Of a DNA stretch of 64,000 nucleotides, positions 30,978 through 41,752 are shown piece by piece (the first letter of the stretch is position 1; each line of letters opens with the position of its first letter). The DNA is from Oceanithermus profundus DSM 14977. GTDB taxonomy: Bacteria; Deinococcota; Deinococci; Deinococcales; Marinithermaceae. The notes below the pieces were generated by a model. The model was not told where the DNA came from, did no database searches, and worked only from the letters and a program-made list of their open reading frames with translations. The stretch lies in NCBI RefSeq assembly GCF_000183745.1, contig NC_014761.1, forward strand, positions 682,001 through 746,000, read 5' to 3'. The position numbers and the translations under genes were made by a program.

Positions 30978-32976
30978 ACCTGAAAACCGCAAGAACGTGC
31001 TGGGCGCCCTCTTGGCGGTGGTCGCGCTGCTGCTCGTCGCCTTTCAGATCTACACGGCGGGCTACGCGCCCATGACCGCGATCTTCCAGCGCTCGATCCA
31101 CCTGACCTTCATCCTGGTGCTGCTCTTCCTCTCCACGCCGGTGAGCCGCCGCTGGCCTCCGGCGCTGCGCTGGCTGGTGGACGGCGTGCTCGTCGCGGCC
31201 AGCCTGGCGATCGGCGGCTACCTCTACTTCAACTACGACGCGATCATCGACCGCTTCGGCTGGTGGGAGCCGAGCGACGTCTACCTGGGCATCGTGGCCA
31301 TCGTGCTGGTCCTCGAGGCCACCCGCCGCGCCATCGGCTGGCCCATGACGATCATCGCCGCCCTCTTCATCGCCTACGCCTACTACGGTCCGCACATGCC
31401 CGGCGTGCTCGCGCACAAGGGCTACGGCACCGAGCGCCTGGTGGGGCAGCTCTACCTGACGACCGAAGGGATCTTCGGCGTGCCCCTGGGGGTGGCCGCG
31501 ACCTTCGTCTTCATCTTCATCCTCTTCGGTTCGCTGCTCGAGGCGACCGGCGCGGGCAAGTTCTTCATCGACCTGGCCTACGCCCTCGCCGGCAAGAGCC
31601 GCGGGGGCCCGGCGAAGGCGAGCGTGGTGGCCAGCGCCTTCATGGGCTCCCTCTCGGGTTCGGCGATCGCCAACGTGGTCACCACCGGCGCCTTCACGAT
31701 CCCGCTCATGAAGAAGCTGGGCTACAAGCCCGAGGAAGCCGCGGGCGTGGAGGCGGCGGCCAGCACCGGTGGGCAGATTATGCCGCCGATCATGGGGGCG
31801 GGGGCCTTCCTGATCGCCGAGTACACCCAGACGCCCTACCTGACCGTCGTCAAGCTCTCGATCGTCCCCGCGATCCTCTACTTCCTCACCGTCTACCTCT
31901 TCGTGGACCTGATCGCGGCCAAGCGCGGCATGCGCGGCCTGCCGGCCAGCGAGCTGCCCCCGGTGCGCAAGGTGTTGATTGAGGGGTGGCACTACCTGAT
32001 CCCGCTCTTCATCCTCGTCTACTACCTCTTCAAGGGCGTGAGCGCGATGAAGGTGGGTTTCATTGGTGTGCTGGCCATCGTCCTGGCCAGCAACCTGCGG
32101 CCGCGGCCGGGCAGCCCCGGGGGCCGGCTCGTGCACCTGGCGCTGCACCTCGCGGCCATGGGCTACCTGCTCTACATCGGCTTTCAGCCGAGCCACGGCT
32201 TCGCGCTCTGGCAGTTCTACCTGGTGGTGGGGATGGTCTTCGCGAGCAGCCTCAGCCCCTACAGCCCGCTCAACCTGCCCCGCTTGCTCGAAGGCCTGAT
32301 CGCCGGAGCCACCGCGGCCATCCCGGTCTCCGTGGCCACGGCCGCTGCGGGGATCGTCGTCGGGGTGGTGGGCCTGACCGGGGTGGGCCTCAAGTTCAGC
32401 CACCTCGTCGTTTCGGCTTCGGGCGGCCACCTGCTGCTGGCGCTCCTCCTGGTGGCGGTCGCCAGCCTGGTGCTGGGGATGGGGCTGCCGGTCACGGCCT
32501 CCTACATCGTGCTCGTCGTGCTCGCCGGACCGGCGCTGCAGGACCTGGGGGTGGCGCTGATCATCGCACACCTGATCGTCTTCTGGTACAGCCAGGACTC
32601 CAACGTCACCCCGCCGGTGGCGCTCGCGGCCTACGCCGCCTCGGGCCTCGCGGGCACCGACGCCATGCGCGCGGGGGTGCAGGCGTGGAAGTTCGCCAAG
32701 GGCCTCTACCTGATTCCGCTGCTCATGGTCTACGCCCCCGGCATCATGTTCGTGGGTTCGCCCGGGGAGATCGCCTTCGACCTGTTGCGCGGCCTGCTGG
32801 GGCTTTGGGCTTTCGCGGCGGCTTTGGAGGGGTACCTGTTCCGCGAGGCACGGTTCTACGAGCGCCTGCTCCTGGGCGCCGCGGGCGTGGGCCTGTTCTG
32901 GCCGATCTTCGAGGTCAACCTGGCCGGATTCGCGTTGCTGGCCCTGGCGGTGGGGCTGGGGCGGCGGAAGGTCTGA
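30970..32976 (+). CDS. Fused TRAP transporter permease (DctQM type)
   Basis: 668 aa membrane protein with the small (DctQ) and large (DctM) TRAP subunits in one chain, as is usual with TAXI proteins. DctM landmarks are ASAFMGSLSGSAIANVVTTG and EAAASTGGQIMPPIMGAGAF. About 16-17 hydrophobic segments. Uses an ion gradient rather than ATP. GTG 30970 overlaps the DUF1850 gene. A 15-bp hairpin ends the operon. Confidence 0.9.
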   Translation: MSEPENRKNVLGALLAVVALLLVAFQIYTAGYAPMTAIFQRSIHLTFILVLLFLSTPVSRRWPPALRWLVDGVLVAASLAIGGYLYFNYDAIIDRFGWWEPSDVYLGIVAIVLVLEATRRAIGWPMTIIAALFIAYAYYGPHMPGVLAHKGYGTERLVGQLYLTTEGIFGVPLGVAATFVFIFILFGSLLEATGAGKFFIDLAYALAGKSRGGPAKASVVASAFMGSLSGSAIANVVTTGAFTIPLMKKLGYKPEEAAGVEAAASTGGQIMPPIMGAGAFLIAEYTQTPYLTVVKLSIVPAILYFLTVYLFVDLIAAKRGMRGLPASELPPVRKVLIEGWHYLIPLFILVYYLFKGVSAMKVGFIGVLAIVLASNLRPRPGSPGGRLVHLALHLAAMGYLLYIGFQPSHGFALWQFYLVVGMVFASSLSPYSPLNLPRLLEGLIAGATAAIPVSVATAAAGIVVGVVGLTGVGLKFSHLVVSASGGHLLLALLLVAVASLVLGMGLPVTASYIVLVVLAGPALQDLGVALIIAHLIVFWYSQDSNVTPPVALAAYAASGLAGTDAMRAGVQAWKFAKGLYLIPLLMVYAPGIMFVGSPGEIAFDLLRGLLGLWAFAAALEGYLFREARFYERLLLGAAGVGLFWPIFEVNLAGFALLALAVGLGRRKV

Positions 32977-32990
32977 GGGCCGGAACGGAC

Positions 32991-33024
32991 GGACCGCCCC
33001 CGGCCGAACGGCCGGGGGCGGTCC
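32991..33024. terminator. Hairpin terminator, TRAP operon / astacin
   Basis: A perfect 15-bp stem: GGACCGCCCCCGGCC pairs with GGCCGGGGGCGGTCC around a GAAC loop. No T-tract. Lies between convergent genes and can act for both. Confidence 0.7.
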
Positions 33025-33033
33025 CGCGGCGGC

Positions 33034-34857
33034 TCAGATGAGCTGATTGACGGTGATCTGGACCGTGGCGATGCGGGTGTTGCCGTCGGAGTCGGTCACG
33101 ACGAAGCTGATCACGTGGGTGGTGACCGCCTTGCCCCCTTCGGCGTAGAGCTTTACGGTCAGGTTGTTTCCCGCACCCAGAAGCTGGTCTCCGCTCGCGG
33201 GCGCGCCCGGCTGGACGTCGCCGCGATTGGTGTACCACTGGCCGGTCAGGGGGCCGTCTTCGGCGTCGCTCGCCGTTCCTGCGAGCGCGATCTGGTAGTA
33301 CCGTCCGTTTTCGTCGCTGCCGTTCGTCCAGACGTTGAGGTCGCCGCTGGGGCTGGTGATCGCCACTTGGGGCGGCGTGTTTGTGCAGGCCTCTACGGTC
33401 AGGTCGATGCTGTCCGTGGCTTGGGTTCCGTCGGCGTCGTCCACCCGGGCGATGAAGCGCACCGTGCCGGTATCCGTGAGCGTGTACGTGGCGGTCGCGG
33501 TGTTGGGGGCGAACTGGATTCCCGCCAGGATGTCGGTGGGGTCGGGGTCGTAGATCCAGTCGATGCGGTCGTTCACGTTGCCCGACTCGAAGTAGGGGGC
33601 GGTGTCGGCGTCGCTCGCCAGGGCCCGCAGCGTTACGGTCTCGTTCCGGCAGTAGGGCCCGGTGCTGACGGGCTGGGTGATGGCCACCGTCGGCGGGACG
33701 TTGCTCAGGGTCACGGTGGTCGAGCTCGCCGTTACCACCTCGCCCGATATCACGACGCTTGCGGTGACGGTGTGCGGTCCCGCCGTCAGACCGAGCAGGC
33801 TTGACGTGGCTGTGGTCGAGGCGGGGTCCCGGTCCATGGGGGTTCCGTCCAGGGTGAACGTCAGGTAAGGGAGGACGGCGCGGGTTTCCTGGTCGTCGCG
33901 GCCGAAAGCGCTGACGTAGAGCCGTTGATCGCGGGGAACCGGGGTGGTCGGGGCGGTGATCGACAGTTCGGGACGGTAGATCGTGAGGATGCCGAGAACG
34001 TCCCCGTCGCTCAGCCCGCTGCGCTGACCCAGCCGGTCGCAACCGACGGCGGGATCGAGCGGTTCGATCGTCCGCCCCGCTCCAGGCTTGGCGAAGGCCC
34101 GGCAGGGGTAGTGCATGATGGAATCGTAGTCGTAGGGTCCGATGGGGAAGAAGTTGAAGATCCAGAAGTTCGCGCCGTCGGATTTTTCGAAGTTGTGCTT
34201 CTTGTCGTCTTCGATCCGGTCCCAGTTGATTCGCACGAAGTCGTTACGATCGTCTCGCCCCTGTTCGTGGGCAAACCCCAGCGCATGGAGGGTTTCGTGG
34301 ACGAAGCTGCCCCAACCGAACCCCCTGTCGTCGCAGTCTACGTCGGGCACAGCCGAATACCACGCCTGGTTGTTTCCGATCTCGGCGGAGCAGGAGCCCT
34401 CGACGCGGTTGTAGACGATGCGCTCGCCCGAATCGCGCTCCCTAAAGGAGAGGTTGGTCTTGGCCTCGATGTGGTCCAGAGCCCTGAGGACTTTGTCGCG
34501 GAAAGAGGTGCTGCTGCTCGTGATCTCGTAATAAACGATGCGCCCGGGCCAGCGGTCGCATTCGTCGTCCCGGTAGTCGCAGCTGTTGGCCAGGGGGGAG
34601 GCCCCTCGGGCCAGGCTTGCTTCGAAGGCGTCCAACGGGCCAAGGATCATGTCGCCCTGCCAGATCACCAGTCCGTCCTTCACGGTGGCGGTGAACCGGC
34701 TCCCGTCGGGAAGCGTGAACGTTCGCACCTCTCCGGGGACGTTGGGTTTGTACTGTTCCGTCACGTTGGGTTCAGGGCCGCCGCCCGAGCCGGGTTGCGG
34801 CGCGGAACAGCCCGCCGCCAACAGGGCCAACAAAAACAGCCAGCGTGTCCTCGTCAT
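33034..34857 (-). CDS. Astacin-family (M12A) lipoprotein with Ig-like repeats
   Basis: 607 aa. A lipobox LLAAGCSAP (Cys17) follows the signal helix, so the mature protein is lipid-anchored. The peptidase domain (about 95-300) has HETLHALGFAHEQ with zinc ligands His187, His191, His197 and catalytic Glu188, and the Met-turn SIMHY (Met248, Tyr250), all diagnostic of astacin. The C-terminal half is three Ig/cadherin-like modules, two opened by PPTVAITQP and PPQVAITSP. An intervening segment 20-90 could be a propeptide. Base composition looks less extreme than its neighbours, which hints at transfer but was not measured. Confidence 0.9.
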   Translation of the reverse strand: MTRTRWLFLLALLAAGCSAPQPGSGGGPEPNVTEQYKPNVPGEVRTFTLPDGSRFTATVKDGLVIWQGDMILGPLDAFEASLARGASPLANSCDYRDDECDRWPGRIVYYEITSSSTSFRDKVLRALDHIEAKTNLSFRERDSGERIVYNRVEGSCSAEIGNNQAWYSAVPDVDCDDRGFGWGSFVHETLHALGFAHEQGRDDRNDFVRINWDRIEDDKKHNFEKSDGANFWIFNFFPIGPYDYDSIMHYPCRAFAKPGAGRTIEPLDPAVGCDRLGQRSGLSDGDVLGILTIYRPELSITAPTTPVPRDQRLYVSAFGRDDQETRAVLPYLTFTLDGTPMDRDPASTTATSSLLGLTAGPHTVTASVVISGEVVTASSTTVTLSNVPPTVAITQPVSTGPYCRNETVTLRALASDADTAPYFESGNVNDRIDWIYDPDPTDILAGIQFAPNTATATYTLTDTGTVRFIARVDDADGTQATDSIDLTVEACTNTPPQVAITSPSGDLNVWTNGSDENGRYYQIALAGTASDAEDGPLTGQWYTNRGDVQPGAPASGDQLLGAGNNLTVKLYAEGGKAVTTHVISFVVTDSDGNTRIATVQITVNQLI

Positions 34858-34925
34858 GGTCTCACCCCTCTGCCCAGACTTTAGAAGCAGGGGCGTTACC
34901 CGAGCGTTACAGCTGGCGTAAAAAA

Positions 34926-34954
34926 TGACCGGTCGGTCAGTTTTGCGGTAGGCT
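34926..34954 (+). promoter_or_regulatory. TetR-type operator over the MFS promoter
   Basis: TGACCG-GT-CGGTCA at 34926-34939 is flanked by A and T runs, giving an AAAA/TTTT-bordered dyad. It coincides with the -35 position of the -10 box TAGGCT (34949-34954), which is 6 nt before GTG 34961. A repressor here would block RNA polymerase. The same half-sites occur at the ABC exporter gene (47386-47399). Confidence 0.65.
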
Positions 34955-34960
34955 GGAGGC

Positions 34961-36160
34961 GTGTCGGCGCTCGAGCTGCTTCGCGACCCCCACTACCGCA
35001 ACTACTGGATCAGCCTCTTCGTCAGCCAACTGGGCACCTGGATGCAGTCGGCCGCCCAGGCCTGGCTGGTGATCGAACTCACGGGCTCGGCCGAACGGCT
35101 GGGCCTGGTCGTGGCCTTGCAGTTCGCCCCCTCGTTGCTCTTCAGCCTGCCCGCGGGCGTGCTGGCCGACCGCTGGCCGCGCCGCACCCTGCTGCGCATC
35201 ACCCAGGGCAGCATGGCCGCGCTGGCGCTGGCGATGGCGGCGCTGCTCTTCGCGGGCCAGATCACCTACGGCTGGGTGCTCGTCTTCGCCACCCTCTACG
35301 GGCTGGCCAACGTCTTCGACCTGCCTACGCGCCAGGCCTTCACGGTGGAGCTGGCGAGCCGCGAGCGCTACCCCGGTGCGATCGCCCTCAACTCCTTCAG
35401 CTTCAACGTCGCGCGCCTGGCGGGCCCCGCGATCGCCGGCCTGCTGATCGCGCGGCTGGGGATGGGCTGGGCGTTCTTGATCAACGGGCTGTCCTTCTTT
35501 CCCATGCTCGTCTTCCTCAGCGTGGTGCCGGTGGGGCTGGCCGCCGCCGGCGCACGGGGCAACCCGCTGGCTCAGCTGGCCGCGGGCCTCGCCTACGTGC
35601 GCCGCACCCCCGAGGTGCTCTCGGCGATCGTGCTGATCTTCTGGGTGGGCACCTTCGCCATCAACTTCCAGACCCTGGTGCCCGCCTACGCGCGGTTGGT
35701 GCTGGGCCTGGGCGCCGAGGGCTACGGCGGCATCATGAGCGCCATGGGCGCGGGCGCCCTCGTGGGCGCGGTGGGCCAGGCGCTGGCGCGCGGCTTCAAC
35801 CCCCGGCGCATCGACTACGGGGTGGGCGTGCTGGTGGCCGCCCACCTGCTGCTCTTCCTGCCCCTCGGTCCCTGGGTGGTGGCCGCGGTGATGGGGCTCG
35901 CGGGGTTGGGGATGGTGCTCACCCTCGTGGGCACGAACACCCTGATCCAGACCGCGGTGCCCGACGACCTGCGGGGGAGGGTGATCTCGATCTACATGCT
36001 GGCGCTGCTCGGTTCCGGGCCCCCGGGTTCGTACCTCACGGGCTGGCTCATGGACGTGCTGGGCGGCCGCGCCGCCGCGGGGGCGCTGGGCCTGCTGGCC
36101 TTCGCCGGCTGGGCCGGGGTGCGCACGTGGGCGGCGCGCCGGGCCCGCGCTTCGTGGTAG
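34961..36160 (+). CDS. MFS transporter, probable drug/siderophore exporter
   Basis: 399 aa, about 12 membrane helices, cytoplasmic Arg-rich loop ADRWPRRTLLR between helices 2 and 3 as in the major facilitator family. The N-terminus (NYWISLFVSQLGTWMQSAAQ) resembles the EntS/MFS_3 exporters. GTG 34961 follows TAGGCT by 6 nt with no ribosome site. A TetR-like operator overlaps its promoter. The substrate is unknown; export is inferred from family and regulation. Confidence 0.82.
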   Translation: MSALELLRDPHYRNYWISLFVSQLGTWMQSAAQAWLVIELTGSAERLGLVVALQFAPSLLFSLPAGVLADRWPRRTLLRITQGSMAALALAMAALLFAGQITYGWVLVFATLYGLANVFDLPTRQAFTVELASRERYPGAIALNSFSFNVARLAGPAIAGLLIARLGMGWAFLINGLSFFPMLVFLSVVPVGLAAAGARGNPLAQLAAGLAYVRRTPEVLSAIVLIFWVGTFAINFQTLVPAYARLVLGLGAEGYGGIMSAMGAGALVGAVGQALARGFNPRRIDYGVGVLVAAHLLLFLPLGPWVVAAVMGLAGLGMVLTLVGTNTLIQTAVPDDLRGRVISIYMLALLGSGPPGSYLTGWLMDVLGGRAAAGALGLLAFAGWAGVRTWAARRARASW

Positions 36161-36192
36161 GCTGCCCTCAAACCCGCTTGGGGAGGGTAAAC

Positions 36193-36954
36193 ATGCCACG
36201 ATTCATCGACTTGTCCGCGGCGATCGCGAACAGCCCCGAAGGTACCCCCGAGTTCTTCCGGACCGAGATCCAGTACGCGGACCACACCGCCGGCGCCGGG
36301 CAGATCCAGGCCCTCTTCGGGGTGCCGCCCGAGCTGCTGCGCGACGGCGAGGGGTGGGCCGTCGAGACGATCACCCGGCTTGGCACCCACGACGCCACCC
36401 ACGTGGACGCGCCCTACCACTACAACAGCCGCATCGCCGGCGAGCCCGCGGCCACGGTGGACCGGTTGCCGCTCGAGTGGTTCTTCGCGGACGGCGTGGT
36501 GCTCGACATGACGGGCCGCGAGCGCGGACAGGCGGTCGAGGTGGCCGACCTCGAGGCCGAGCTTGAGCGCATCGGCTACACCCTCAAGCCGCTCGACATC
36601 GTACTCGTGCGCACCGGCATGGACGCCTTCTACGGCCACCCCGACTACTTCCTGATGGGCCCCGGCGTCAGCCCCGAGGCCACCCGCTGGCTCTTCGACC
36701 GGGGCGTGCGGGTGATGGGCATCGACGCCTGGAGCTGGGACGCGCCTTTGGACCTGCAGGCGGAGGCGGCGCTTCGGGAAAAACGCCCCGGCGTCTTCTG
36801 GGCGGCGCACCAGGCCGACCTGCCCTACGCCCAGATCGAGCGGCTGGTCAACCTGGACGCGCTGCCCCCCTTCGGTTTCAAGGTCGCCGCCTTCCCGCTC
36901 AAGATCGAGCGCGCCAGCGCCGGACCGGCGCGGGTCGTGGCCATCCTCGACTAG
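36193..36954 (+). CDS. Cyclase-family metal hydrolase (kynurenine formamidase-like)
   Basis: 253 aa. HDATHVDAPYHY at about 66-77 is the metal-binding HxxTHxDxPxH motif of the cyclase/formamidase family. These enzymes hydrolyse amides or lactones such as N-formylkynurenine or isatin; the substrate here is open. ATG 36193 has GGGAGGG. A TAGGCT box at 36158-36163, inside the MFS stop, could give it its own promoter. It lies 10 nt before the broken FAH gene, suggesting a former two-gene catabolic unit. Confidence 0.82.
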   Translation: MPRFIDLSAAIANSPEGTPEFFRTEIQYADHTAGAGQIQALFGVPPELLRDGEGWAVETITRLGTHDATHVDAPYHYNSRIAGEPAATVDRLPLEWFFADGVVLDMTGRERGQAVEVADLEAELERIGYTLKPLDIVLVRTGMDAFYGHPDYFLMGPGVSPEATRWLFDRGVRVMGIDAWSWDAPLDLQAEAALREKRPGVFWAAHQADLPYAQIERLVNLDALPPFGFKVAAFPLKIERASAGPARVVAILD

Positions 36955-37910
36955 GGGGTGGGCGATGCGGCTGAAACGACTGCGGCTCGAAAACGGCGAG
37001 GCCAGCGTGGCCGCCTGGCACGAGGGCGGCTGGTACCCCCTCGCCCCCTTCGAGGCCGAACTGGGGGCCGCGGCCCGCGACCTGCTCGCCTTCCTCGCCG
37101 GGGGCGAGGCGGTGCGGGCGCGCGCTGTGGAGCTGCTGGACCGCGCCCGGCGGGAGGGCCGGCCCCCGGAGCCGGCGCGCGCGGAGGCGCTCTTGCCCTT
37201 CGAGCCGACGAGCTTTCGCGACTTCATGCTCTACGAGGCCCACGCGATCGGCGCCACCAAGGGCTGGCTCAAGCGCTTCATGCCCCGGGCCTACCGCTTC
37301 GTCCAGCTCTACGAGCGCGTCACCGGCCGCCCCCACGCCAAGGTGCGGCCCTCGGCGCTGTGGTACCGGCGGCCGATCCACTACCTCGGCAACCCCCGGG
37401 CCTTCCTCACCGAGGGGGCCGAGGTGCCCTGGCCGGGCTACACCCGTGCGCTCGACTACGAACTCGAGCTCGGCTTCGTGCTGGCGCGGCCGCTGCGCGA
37501 TGCGGACCCGGACCGGGCCCTCGCGGCCATCGGGGGTTTCTTCGTCATCAACGACTACTCCGCCCGCGACGTCTAGGCCGCCGAGATGCGCTCGGGCTTC
37601 GGGCCGGTCAAGGCCAAGAACTTCGCCACCGGCATCGCCGCCGAGGTGGTGACGCCCGACGAGGTGCTGCCCGACTGGCAACGGCTTGGGGGACGGGTGC
37701 GGCTCGATGGCGAGGTCGTCTGCGAGGGCGCGGCGGCCGGGCCCCGCTTCGACCTGGGCGAGGCCGTGGCCTACGCCTCGCTGGGCGAGCCGCTCGAAGC
37801 CGGCGCGGTGCTGGCCACCGGCACCTTCCCGGGCTGCTCGGCGCTCGAGTGCGAGCGCTGGCCCGAACCCGGCCAGGAGGTCACCGCCGAGATCGACGGC
37901 GTGGACCGGA

Positions 37911-39052
<1,142 letters not shown>

Positions 39053-39056
<4 letters not shown>

Positions 39057-40150
39057 GAACCCCTCCGGGCCGCGCGGCGGCGGCGCCAGCTGGCGAAGGC
39101 GAGCAGCAGGGCCGCGCCCGCGGCGCTGGTGAGCGTGACGGTCCAGCTCATCCCCTGGGCGCGCATGGCCGCGGTGCCGCTCGCCAGCGTCAGCCCCCAG
39201 AGCACCACGGCGACGCGGTGCTGGTCGAGGCCGCGCGCGAGCAGCCAGTGGTGCAGGTGGTCCTTGCCGGGGTGGGCCAGCGGGTTCTTGCGCACCGCCA
39301 GCCGCCGCAGCACCACCTGGGTGGTGTCGAGGATGGGGATGGCCAGGAAGAGCGCCGTGGGCACCAGGGCCCAGACGGTGCTGATCTTGAGGTTGCCCAG
39401 GATCGCGGTGGCGGCGAGCACGTAGCCCAGGAAGTAGGCGCCGGCGTCGCCGAGGATGATGCGGCTGGGATGGAGGTTGTGGCGCAAAAAGCCCAGCACC
39501 GCCCCCGCCACCGCGGCGAGCAGCAACGTGGCCGCGGCGCGGGCCTCGAACTGGGCGCTGGCGGCGAGCAGGAAGACCGCGGTGATCAGGCTCACCCCGC
39601 CGGCGAGGCCGTCCACCCCGTCGAGCAGGTTGACGGCGTTGGTGATGCCCACGATCCAGAGTACGGTCAGGCCCAGCGAGAAGGCGGGGTCGACGGGCGA
39701 GCCGAAGGTGGCGTCGATGCGCACGCCTCCGGCGTAGAGCAGCAGCGCCACGGCGACCTGCACGGCGAGGCGGAAGAGGGCGGGCAGCTCGTACTGGTCG
39801 TCGATGAAGCCAAGGAGGACCATCAGCGAGCCGCCGAAGAGGATGACGAGCAGCTTGAGCAGCACGTCGTCGAGCACGGTGGGGCGCAGCAGCAGCGCGA
39901 AGATGAGCGCGAGCACCACGCCGCCGAAGACCGCCAGCCCGCCCACGTTCGGCAGCGGCGCGGTGTTGAGGCGGCGCTCGCCCGGCAGATCGGCCCAGCC
40001 GACCCTGAGCGCGAAGCGCACCAGCCCCGGCACGCTGCGCCAGGTGACCGCCGCCGCGACCAGGAAGGTGAGCACGACGGTCCACCAGCCGCGGCCCAGG
40101 GGATCGGCGATCCCCAGGGCGTTCAGGTAGCGGAGGAGGAGTTCGGGCAT
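39053..40150 (-). CDS. wecA: MraY/WecA-family phosphoglycosyltransferase
   Basis: 365 aa, about 10-11 membrane helices. [10 protein letters not shown] has the Asp pair binding Mg2+, [15 protein letters not shown] the nucleophile loop, and [10 protein letters not shown] is the C-terminal His motif. It moves GlcNAc-1-P (probable) from UDP to undecaprenyl phosphate, starting cell-surface glycan synthesis. Pairing with wecB favours WecA over MraY. ATG 40150; the 67 bp to upp hold an inverted repeat. Confidence 0.88.
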
Positions 40151-40158
40151 GGGCGGTT

Positions 40159-40214
40159 CGTGGTTCGTGGCGCGTGGTTCGCCTTGGACTACGTACTACG
40201 CACCACGCACCACG
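40159..40214. repeat. Imperfect inverted repeat of CGTGGT/CGTAGT units
   Basis: Left arm 40159-40181 and right arm 40192-40214 match as inverted repeats at 19 of 23 positions, with a 10-nt loop. Both arms are built of short CGTGGT- or CGTAGT-like units. One arm is closely related to 52167-52188 (19 of 22). It fills the gap between upp and the WecA-like gene on the minus strand and would form a long hairpin in the transcript. Confidence 0.65.
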
Positions 40215-40217
40215 TAC

Positions 40218-40844
40218 TCACTTCGTTCCATAAATCCGGTCGCCGGCGTCGCCCAGACCGGGGACGATGTAGCCCTTTTCGTTGAGGCGCTCGTCCACCG
40301 CGGCCACGCAGATGTCCACGTCGGGGTGGGCCTTCATGACCCGCTCGATGCCCTCGGGGGCGGCGATGATGCTCATCAGCTTGATGTGGGTCGCCCCCTT
40401 CTCCTTGAGGACGTCGAGGGCACGGACCGCTGAGCCGCCGGTGGCGAGCATGGGGTCGGTGAGGAAGATGCGGCGCTCGGCGATGTCGAGCGGCAGCTTG
40501 GCGTAGTACTGGGTGGGCTCGAGCGTCTCCGGGTCGCGGTAGAGGCCGATGTGGCCCACGCGCGCCGCAGGGATGAGGCGCAGGATGCCGTCCACCATCA
40601 CCAGCCCCGCGCGCAGGATGGCCACCAGCGCCAGCTTCTTGCCCGCAAGCACCTTGACCCGGGCCGGGGCCACGGGCGTTTCCACGACGGTCTCCTCGAG
40701 TTCGAGGTCGCGGGTGGCCTCGTAGGCCATGAGCATGCTGACCTCCGCCATGAGTTCGCGGAAGTCCTTGCTGCCGGTGTTCTTGTCGCGGATGAGGGCC
40801 AGCTTGTGCTGCACCAGGGGGTGGTCGACCGTGGTTACCTTCAT
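40218..40844 (-). CDS. upp: Uracil phosphoribosyltransferase
   Basis: 208 aa salvage enzyme making UMP from uracil and PRPP. The PRPP loop is [10 protein letters not shown], and near the end [21 protein letters not shown] binds uracil. Length is standard. ATG 40844 follows TAGCTT (40852-40857, minus) by 7 nt, so the transcript is probably leaderless. That box overlaps the stop codon of the upstream kinase-like gene. Confidence 0.95.
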   Translation of the reverse strand: MKVTTVDHPLVQHKLALIRDKNTGSKDFRELMAEVSMLMAYEATRDLELEETVVETPVAPARVKVLAGKKLALVAILRAGLVMVDGILRLIPAARVGHIGLYRDPETLEPTQYYAKLPLDIAERRIFLTDPMLATGGSAVRALDVLKEKGATHIKLMSIIAAPEGIERVMKAHPDVDICVAAVDERLNEKGYIVPGLGDAGDRIYGTK

Positions 40845-40851
40845 CTACCCC

Positions 40852-40857
40852 AAGCTA
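40852..40857 (-). promoter_or_regulatory. Leaderless -10 box for upp
   Basis: TAGCTT, read on the minus strand, 7 nt before the upp ATG. It includes the TAG stop of the preceding gene. Confidence 0.45.
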
Positions 40858-41706
40858 CCACGGGGTGGCCGGAAACGCGTGCAAGGCGCGTTCGATGCGC
40901 GGCAGCTTGTCGGCCAGGGCCGCTTCGAAGCCGGCGGGTTCCTTCTCGCGGAACCAGTGCAGGTCGTGGAGCAGGGTCAGCGGGATCCAGATCCGCAGCC
41001 GTTCCCAGACGCCCCCCGGGTCGGGGTAGCAGCGCACGATCTTGCGCAGGGCCTCGAGGCAGCGTTCGTGCGGCAACAGCCCCAGGCTGCCGGTCGTCAG
41101 GATGGCGAGGTCGCGCGCGGGGTCCTCGGCGCCGGCGCGGCTCCAGTCCACGACCAGCACCGCCCCGTCACGGGCGACGAGGACGTTGCCGGCCCAGAGG
41201 TCGTTGTGGGCGAAGACGCGCGGCACGCCGGCGAGCCGGGGCAGCCGGGGTTCCAGCGCCTCCAGCGCCCGCGCCGCCGCGGGCACGCCCGCGAGCGACT
41301 CGCGGAAGCGCCGCCAGCGCGCCTGGATGGGCTCGAGCCGGGTCCGGCCGGGCTCGGGCAGCCGGTGCAGCCGCAACAGGAAACCCGCGAGCTGGGCGAG
41401 CGCCCGCGGCCCGAAGCGTTCGGGCGTGAAGGGGCGGCCGGGGAAGCGCCGCAGCACCAGCGCGGCGTACCCCTCGAGCCGGTGGTCGCTCCAGACGGCT
41501 TCCACCCACGCGCCCAGCCCCGCGCGCGCCAGGTTGCGCGCCTCCAGCCGGGGCAGGTGGCGCTCGTGGGGGCCGTAGATCTTGATCACGCGCCCGTCGG
41601 TGAAGAAGACGCGCGCCTCCTGACCCTCCGCCGCCGGGTGCAGCGGGGTGCCCAGGGCCGCTTCGAGGCGCTTCACGACGTAACCCGGCACGTTCAAGGT
41701 GGCCAC
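40855..41706 (-). CDS. APH/choline-kinase-fold phosphotransferase
   Basis: 283 aa. VFAHNDLWAGNVLV holds the catalytic Asp and Asn of the Brenner loop (HNDxxxxN in place of the more common HGDxxxxN), and VVDWSRAG the metal-binding Asp. ATP-Lys is in RVIKIYG. This fold phosphorylates antibiotics, choline, sugars or other small molecules; nothing shows which. GTG 41706 follows TATGAT (41713-41718, minus) by 6 nt; the frame extends upstream but that part lies across the promoter. Confidence 0.78.
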   Translation of the reverse strand: MATLNVPGYVVKRLEAALGTPLHPAAEGQEARVFFTDGRVIKIYGPHERHLPRLEARNLARAGLGAWVEAVWSDHRLEGYAALVLRRFPGRPFTPERFGPRALAQLAGFLLRLHRLPEPGRTRLEPIQARWRRFRESLAGVPAAARALEALEPRLPRLAGVPRVFAHNDLWAGNVLVARDGAVLVVDWSRAGAEDPARDLAILTTGSLGLLPHERCLEALRKIVRCYPDPGGVWERLRIWIPLTLLHDLHWFREKEPAGFEAALADKLPRIERALHAFPATPW

Positions 41707-41712
41707 CCGACC

Positions 41713-41744
41713 ATCATAAACGCGCCTGGGGCTGGGATTACAAT
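41713..41744. promoter_or_regulatory. Divergent leaderless -10 boxes, kinase and radical SAM genes
   Basis: Minus strand TATGAT (41713-41718) is 6 nt before GTG 41706. Plus strand TACAAT (41739-41744) is 8 nt before ATG 41753. The two genes share this short regulatory space. Confidence 0.6.
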
Positions 41745-41752
41745 ACGTCGGT

